From Acanthococcus lagerstroemiae (lineage: Eukaryota; Arthropoda; Insecta; Hemiptera; Eriococcidae), in the NCBI GenBank assembly GCA_031841125.1, contig CM063114.1, positions 32,633,574 through 32,697,573 on the forward strand: a DNA stretch of 64,000 nucleotides. Direction: 5' to 3'. Positions within the stretch are counted from its first letter, which is position 1. Every line of letters begins with the position of its first letter. The notes below the pieces were generated by a model that was not told where the DNA came from, ran no database searches, and saw only the letters and a list, made by a program, of their open reading frames with translations. The translations under genes and the position numbers were made by a program. Shown in pieces: positions 57,801-64,000 of the stretch.

Positions 57801-60227
57801 TTGAATAAGTGTAAGCAGGTAAGCGTCCCCCAGATTATATTGTTCTCTAACTTAACTTACTTCGTGCGACAATGGAAAAATTAACAATCCCATTTTCCTT
57901 TCTCTACTATCGTATCTTACTCTGATACCTAACCTTATTTGAAGTTGTGCTAGAGAAGTTGGTGACTCCGTTAGTTTTTCTTCAAGTAGTGTAATATCCT
58001 TACCGACTGGATTTTGAGGTTAGGCTACTTAATTTGTAATTGACTGAGTGTTCAATTCAAAGTGACCATGCGTTTGCTACCTACATGCTGCGGCGAAATA
58101 TCTATATTTCCACGAACTTTATTCGTAACGCAAGCAGCTGGTCCGCAAGATTTCACGTTGAGAAGTCAAAACGACCAAGTCTTTCTTCTGCGAAATTTTT
58201 TGTTCGTTAAAAGGAGAGCCTGCGAGCAGTTAACGCCGAACAACTTACGGAATTGCGGTGTAGCAGAGCCCAGCACGGCCTTTAATAATTACATCGGGCC
58301 ATTCATTAATACCAAAACCAATAAAAACGATAAAGAAATTAGAGAAAAAAAAGAAGAAGTTTAAATAGTCTAATACAAGAAAACGAGAGTAACGTAGGCT
58401 TCGGTGGATGGTACCTGGCTTGGTAGCCACGTTAACCCGATGGTTAGCGAGCAATAAAAACTTTAAAATGAACTGCCCACTGGGTAGAAAAGAACTCATC
58501 CTCCAGTTCATTTAGCATTTTGGAAAGCGATCTTCGAATTGGATGCGAGAGCGAGACGGATGCGCAGGAAATGAGTGAGACTGACACTGAGACGCCGTAG
58601 CGAGAATGAACGCATCCGAAGTAGACAAAACGCCAGATTGTATACATAAAATTCGATTTAACTCGAACAAACGAATTCCAGGAACGAATAAAATACGCTG
58701 GAGCTGGACAAGTAATAATTGGTTCGTGAAATCTTGAAATTCTTTGTCGAATAGTCGCATTGGCGTTGCGGAACGAACGACCAATACGCAGAAGACGAGA
58801 GAGATGAAAAAAAAAGGGGGTAACGAGCGAGCGAGATAGAGCGACACCACGGAGGCAGCGAAATAAAGGCCATTTCCTATATACGGACGAAAAAAGCGCT
58901 CTGACCACCCTCGTAAGATGATGGCATACCATACACCCTCGCGAATACACGTACGTATACACACGGGCACAAAGGGAAAAAGGTCGAAAAGTCATATATC
59001 TCGACTGTCAAAGAATAACGGCGTTGATGCCACCTGGAACTATTAACTAGCATTTTACAAATGCTATTCAATCCGAATTGTAAGATTGAATTATTAGATA
59101 TATATAAAGTCGCCCCCTTTTTTCTTCACTCTTCCTCGATTTTCCTCCACTTCTTTAGCAGCGCCAAATAGATAAATCTCCGAATAGTTTTATGTTTTTA
59201 TCGCGCTGCAATCGCAGCGGCGATCCGTTTTATATCCGACAGAATCTCTCCGACGAACTGATAAAAGTTTTTACTCGATTATCGCTTAGTTGCATGTAGA
59301 AAACAAGCACGTACAATACGCTAAATGTCTCGATCAGGAAAGTACAGTATATCGAATGTGAGCAGATCACCGTGCATAACATACATACGAAACCCGCCAT
59401 TTTATGGTTATACAACTAGAAAATTTATCAACTGTGGATTGATACCAATATACTCGATGAAAATCGAGCAAATATCGAACTTTCTTTACGTCAGCCAAGT
59501 TTGGAAACAGGTTGACTGAATTCTCGGCGACAAATTTCTTTACAACAAGCCGATCGAGTGAAAGAAAGTATCTAGATCTACAATGTATTTAGCTACTCGG
59601 CCCGCGAAAAAGATTCGCGAATACCCCGGAAAGGCGAAACCTGAGCGAACAATACGAAAGACCAGCAACAGATACTTAACACCTTGGCAGAAGCCAGAAC
59701 ATAAACCATGATCAGCCTATGGGTATCAGAGGCAAGTCACAAGTGACGTCACTATAATTGTAGAGCGGACAAATATGATAACTTGCTGAACAACTTATCA
59801 GTTAACACGTTCTAGGGAATATATTTACTAGAATTTTATATTCCGTTCGCGGTTATTAAAACGAACTACGCGAAACGGGTTTGTAATCCATATTTTAAAA
59901 CCATTTCATTTTGTGGAAGTTATAAAATTTATGTAAATCAAAGGCGACTAAATAGTCCCAACGCGACATCATCTTAAGCTGTCATAACAGTTTTAAATCA
60001 TTGAAAACGTTCTAGATTTTACGATTAGTCTAGAACAGTTTATTTCGCACATGTACCTACTGAACTTTAGAAGGCATTTGTTATTTTTGGTCCCTTATGC
60101 ACTTTCGTGGGGAACCCAACGGCAAACTACCCCGATTAACCCGCTCAGGCAAGTTGCGCGTCAGAAACCGCGATCGCCAACGTCCGGCATCGGACACAGC
60201 ACCGAGATAATGATGCACTTCCAGTGC
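51855..60227. other. No recognised gene
   Basis: Contains C runs at 52160-52174 and 55048-55057, an A-rich run at 53395-53412, a (CA)n stretch at 53926-53946 and the degenerate repeat at 54240-54600. The two longest frames (58444-58995 and 58512-58970, minus) overlap each other in different frames and resemble no protein I know. A segment at 53786 starts CAGTGGC like a hAT end but lacks a partner. Confidence 0.5.
54240..54600. repeat. Degenerate short-period repeat (AATCTTAAC-like), locus 5
   Basis: aaatcttaacataccctaaaag, acaatcttaac, gaatcttaaagaatcttatg, gccttaacactatcctaaag and agtctgaataactctt recur irregularly. The texture is the same as at 12390, 30880, 40850 and 48820. Confidence 0.45.
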
Positions 60228-62182
60228 TGTTCAAGATATTCGGAAATAAACACAGAGATAGGATTAAAGGAAAACCCCAAGAAATTCTGGTTGTACATCA
60301 AGGAAAAAAGAAAACAGAATACTAATACAAACACATTTCAATATAAGGAAAAAGATTTACACTCTTCTCAAGACATTGCTGATGCATTCGCCCACCACTT
60401 TTTCTCAGTTTTTTCTGAGCCGTCTAGAGCTTCATTTCAGGATACCGCCGAAAACACTTTCGGAGATGTACATCTACTTGGAATAAACATGCGTGAAGTG
60501 AAAGAAGCCATAACCAAATTAAAACCAAAAAGGACTAGTGGGCCAGACGGTATTCCCCCATATATATACAGAGCATGCAATGAATTTTTCATACAACTAA
60601 TTACAGACCAATTTCAATTATTACAGTCCCCTCCAAAGTCTTTGAATCCATTGTACATAAACGGATATACAAACAAGTTCAAAACCAAATCTCTGAAAAT
60701 CAACACGGCTTCATGGAAGGCAGATCAGTAGAAACGAACCTGGTGTCTTTTGTTAATTACACATCCGGAAGTCTAAATCAAACCTCGCAGGTAGATACTA
60801 TATACACTGATTTCCAGAAAGCTTTCGATAAGGTAGATCATAAGATAAGGGAAACCTGGGTATGTCCATCTACATCTACATCTACATAACATGTAACTAG
60901 AAATAGGTACCGATTATAAACACTGATCATTTATTACACTCTATTCATTATATTCACTCCATTGTTATTAGTGTTACCCTGTGTATAATTGTATAATTAA
61001 TGTAAGAACTCCCGACTTCCTCGGCACGAGAAACTATGTAAAAGTACCGGGGGAGGAGGAATTGTTGTTAACAGCAGATTGAGGAATAAAAAAATTTTAA
61101 AAAAAAAGATAAAAAGATACTCTTAAGTAAATTAACCAAAATGGGATTTTCAGAACCACTAATTCGACTGTTTAAATCTTACTTAACCAATAGGCAGCAA
61201 TATGTAATATACAGAGGGTCAACTTCCAAAAAATTCACTTGTACGTCTGGTGTTCCTCAAGGTTCTAACCTTGGCCCCTTACTATTTCTCCTGTTTATCA
61301 ATGATATAACTAACCATATAAAGTACTCTAAAGTGTTATTGTATGCTGATGATTTAAAATTATTCAAACAGATTCGAGGGGGGAATGACGTACAACTCTT
61401 GCAAAAAGATATTGATACTCTTGTCAACTGGAGCCAAATGAATAATCTAGCTTTCAATGTGGGAAAATGCTGCTCAGTTACATACACGCGTAAAATTTTT
61501 CCTATTCACTCAGTATATACCATTAATAATCACTTGTTAACAAAATACAATGAAATCAAAGATCTTGGGGTAATACTTGACTCCAAACTAACATTCAAAA
61601 ACCACGTTAATTTCATAGTTAATAAATCAAGAATGATGCTTGGGTTTCTAATGAGAAACTCAGTTAATTTTACTAATTTACAAACTATACAAACCTTGTA
61701 TTATGCCCTAGTCCGATCCCACTTAGAATATGCATCTGTAGTATGGAACCCAATAACAGTAGAAGCAGTCAAGTCCATAGAGAAAGTACAAAAACGATTT
61801 TTAAGATATTTATACCATAAGCAGTTTTCCTACTACACATATACAATAACATACAAAGAATTACTTCAGGGTTACGAAATAAAAAGTCTTAAGGGGCGCA
61901 GGGACATTGCATCGTTGATCTTTCTCCATGACATAATACAGTACAAAAAGCGAGACTCAATACTGCTTGAAAAAATTACAGTTCGTATACCCAGTTTTAA
62001 TAGTCGTTCCACAGATCTCTTCGCCCTGAGTCACTCTCGTACACTTCTTTTCTCGAACGCTCCAATAAACCGAGTCTTGAAACTTTATAACGAAGCCAGT
62101 AAAAAAGACAAGGAGCTTGACGTCCTTGACGCAGTAAATAAAGCTAGGTTCAGGCAACGGGTCTTCAAACTTTTTGAGTAAC
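60228..62182 (+). pseudogene. CR1/Jockey-like non-LTR ORF2, deleted and interrupted
   Basis: The second large CR1/Jockey-like copy. The frame ending at 60731 holds NPKKFWLYIKEKRK near 60276 and RTSGPDGIPPYIYRACNEFF near 60531. At about 60598 an internal deletion of roughly 40 residues (compared with the copy at 3017) and a frame change lead to NYRPISIIT, then HGFMEGRSVETNLV and YTDFQKAFDKVDHKI at 60807-60847. A 266 bp retroposon interrupts here. The frame resumes as LLSKLTKMGFSEPLIRLF, GVPQGSNLGPLLFLLF near 61249 and YADD near 61345, then LVRSHLEYASVVWNP near 61714, with a stop at 62179-62181. Similar to, but clearly distinct from, the 3017 copy. The endonuclease is absent. Confidence 0.88.
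60848..61113 (+). mobile_element. Short retroposon inserted in the RT domain, AAGATA duplication
   Basis: Flanked by aagata at 60842-60847 and 61114-61119. Removal rejoins GAT CAT AAG ATA CTC TTA in frame. The 266 bp insert begins agggaaacctggg, soon has three catcta units (60872-60890) and ends with an A-rich tail. Near its 3' end lies a potential hairpin (cttcctcgg ... ccgggggaggagga, 61014-61050). It could be a SINE or a heavily 5'-truncated LINE 3' end; there is no tRNA-like A/B box that I can recognise. Confidence 0.8.
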
Positions 62183-62342
62183 TGCATTTGCGAATCTCTG
62201 ATCCTGAAAAACTTCACCCCATGAGAAACTAGACACTGACGGGGTAGCGATCGCAGTGCACGCGGGGAATGGGATACTTGGGCTTGGGATAGTTGGGCAA
62301 AAAGTGATCATTCCTCTTTCTTTCCTTCTTCTCTCTCCTCCC

Positions 62343-62393
62343 CTCTCTCTCTCTCTCACACCACACTCATTCACTCACTCACTCACTCACTCA

Positions 62394-62444
<51 letters not shown>
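62343..62444 (+). repeat. (CT)n and (CACT)n microsatellite
   Basis: About 14 bp of ct units, then cact units (62370-62392), then an uninterrupted ct run to 62444. It lies in the 3' UTR of the retroelement. Confidence 0.95.
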
Positions 62445-62448
<4 letters not shown>

Positions 62449-62541
62449 TAGCGTTCTTTTTTTTTCTTTATTTTAAGTTTATTTTTTTGATTTGTCCGGT
62501 TTTATTTTTTAATTTTTTTTTCCTTTCTTATCTTTTATTGG

Positions 62542-62579
62542 GGTCCTTCGTTATTGGCCATTGTCGGCTGTGAAGGACC
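62542..62579 (+). other. 3' UTR hairpin of the second CR1/Jockey-like element
   Basis: GGTCCTTC (62542-62549) pairs with GAAGGACC (62572-62579), 8 bp without mismatch. The inner stem is GCC-ATTGTC-GGC. The shared inner phrase attGGCC...GGCTGt is also present at 5512-5528. Confidence 0.7.
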
Positions 62580-62610
62580 TCCCTCTCATATAAATAAATA
62601 AATAAATATT

Positions 62611-64000
62611 TCCACAGGATTATTCAAGGCTCGTTCACAACTCGTAAATTTGAAGGCTATATGAAACAATTATTATTCAAGAAATCCGGCTCCACTTTTG
62701 GCGGCCAACAGAACCACGAGCTCTTTTTCTGTTTCACTTTTTCGCAGTATGAAAACGGTTCAAAAGGCGAATACACGGGCAGTCCTGGCTAATTTTGTAT
62801 CCCGATTCAGTAGACCAAAACCTTTTTTTTTTTTTTTTTTTCTTCTCCTGCACTCAAATTTTGTATCTTCCTAAAAAATTTCCAACACCACTGATCGATA
62901 AAAAGAAATTGTCCTCTAAATCTATTCCCCTACATTACTCTCTAGATCCACCCCCGTCCCGCGTAACATTGTGTCCGAAGGATCCTGATGCGCCCCGCAC
63001 GAACAGTTTGTGAAGCAGACTCACAACCAACAGACGAACCAGCAATCAAAATAAGTATTTGCAGGAAAAACTGCGAGCGCACAAGCCATAGCCCATACAT
63101 GTGAATCAGCTGCTGCTGCAGCCCGTGGTGAAATAAATTACCCGAATTCGTGCTGGAAAAGGAGAGAAGAGACTCGTGAACAAATCTACAAATAATCATA
63201 CAGCAGTTGAGTAAGCTTTGTTGCGCTCGATAATCCGAACTTCTCTTCGGACGTAATTTATTATTTATTTACATTTTTATCCTTATTGCCGAGTACGAGT
63301 ACAATGGCGTTTACCTACAACGTTTCAACGATGCTGCAGCGTGATAAATAAAATATTAAAAATGCAAATCTATTGGCTACGTATACGTATAGATGACAGG
63401 CGGGCAGGTGGATAGGACAACTCCAAGCAGCATATGTCGCATATTTCAGTAAGACAGAAGACCGTAAAGTAAGTCAGCACTTGTATTACTTATTGGATGG
63501 TGAAATTAAAGAAAACTCGACCGAGTCTATAATCTGACACGTGACACGTAATTTTACTATAGAGTATAATTAACGCGGTATAGATCTATCGAAAAGGACG
63601 AACGAATAAAGACCACAGAAATAAACGCAGACAGCATTTGAAATATTCATATTTTTCTGGGATACCCAAAATTAGGTACGTGAACAATAGACCCACATTT
63701 TAACACCAGTAATTTGATGCTTAGTTTGCGCTACCAGCTAATTTAATTCATCCATTACTCGATCGGGTACTCATTGAAAGGAAACGTCTCTAGAGTAATG
63801 CAAAACATTATTCATTAATTATTATAGTCTTCGATACGCGGAAGAAGACTGCAAATAACTATGTTTTGGATCCCCTGACTCGATAGTTAAAAACAATCGG
63901 ACTCACTGCTGTTAGGTTTACGAAGCTCATATCGCTTGCAAATTTTCGATATCGAAGTTTGATTACATTTCTAAACGAAGAATAGATAGAGCATAATAAG
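62611..64000. other. No recognised gene
   Basis: A T-rich run at 62823-62841. No protein motif is recognised up to the right edge, where upstream odd-paired sequence would be expected to continue. Confidence 0.5.

Larger units (their letters stand above)
62183..62610 (+). mobile_element. 3' UTR and tail of the second CR1/Jockey-like element
   Basis: Contains a (CACT)n then (CT)n microsatellite (62370-62444), T-rich DNA, the hairpin at 62542-62579 and an (ATAA)n tail at about 62588-62610. The tail motif differs from the (ATT)-type tail of the copy at 2874-5553. Confidence 0.75.

Noticed and set aside
58444..58995. 183-codon minus-strand open frame with a 152-codon frame overlapping it
   Set aside because: Two long frames in different phases over the same CpG-richer DNA, biased to Ser/Arg/Val. 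No motif, no splice context and no protein I recognise; more likely chance openness.

Overview
The window is AT-rich eukaryotic, almost certainly insect, genomic DNA. There are no bacterial operons, no CRISPR array and no tRNA or rRNA gene that I can recognise. The only host gene I can name is odd-paired (opa, the Zic zinc-finger factor), on the minus strand. Its zinc-finger 4-5 exon is at 27451-27620 and its terminal exon at 23083-23415, separated by a 4.0 kb intron. The 5' exons (zinc fingers 1-3 and the N-terminus) are not visible in the remaining 36 kb, so they probably lie beyond the right edge. I cannot name the insect order from sequence alone.

Everything else recognisable is a transposable-element landscape. 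Left third: a hAT-like MITE (719-1081); a CR1/Jockey-like non-LTR element (2874-5553) framed by a 30 bp inverted repeat; two old degenerate tandem arrays (5811-7070); three RTE-type reverse-transcriptase fragments (7078-8403, 12752-14324, 14600-15224), of which the middle one has a clear 17 bp target-site duplication; and a pogo-like transposase relic (16931-18560) split by a 1.17 kb TIR element. Middle: two palindromic MITEs downstream of opa (22071-22591) and a nested palindrome in the opa intron (24388-26907). Right half: an RNase H-bearing non-LTR 3' end (36630-39310) split by a 2.0 kb long-TIR element, three further hAT-type elements (38055, 43034, 45013), an internally deleted Tc1/mariner derivative (50275-50679), a minus-strand R1-clade relic (51203-51854) and a second CR1/Jockey-like element (60228-62610) with a short retroposon inside its RT domain.

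The relationships between elements are the main interest. In three places, removing an insertion plus one target-site copy restores the host reading frame, which fixes the boundaries and order of insertion. Three element families with unrelated interiors share CAGGGTGT termini and TA target sites; one of them encodes a Tc1/mariner-like C-terminus. Non-LTR 3' ends share a hairpin whose stem sequence differs between families while pairing is kept. Long stretches (8.5-12.7, 27.6-34.2, 39.3-43.0, 46.7-50.3 and 51.9-60.2 kb) hold no gene I can support. All identifications come from reading the sequence by eye; no database or alignment software was used.
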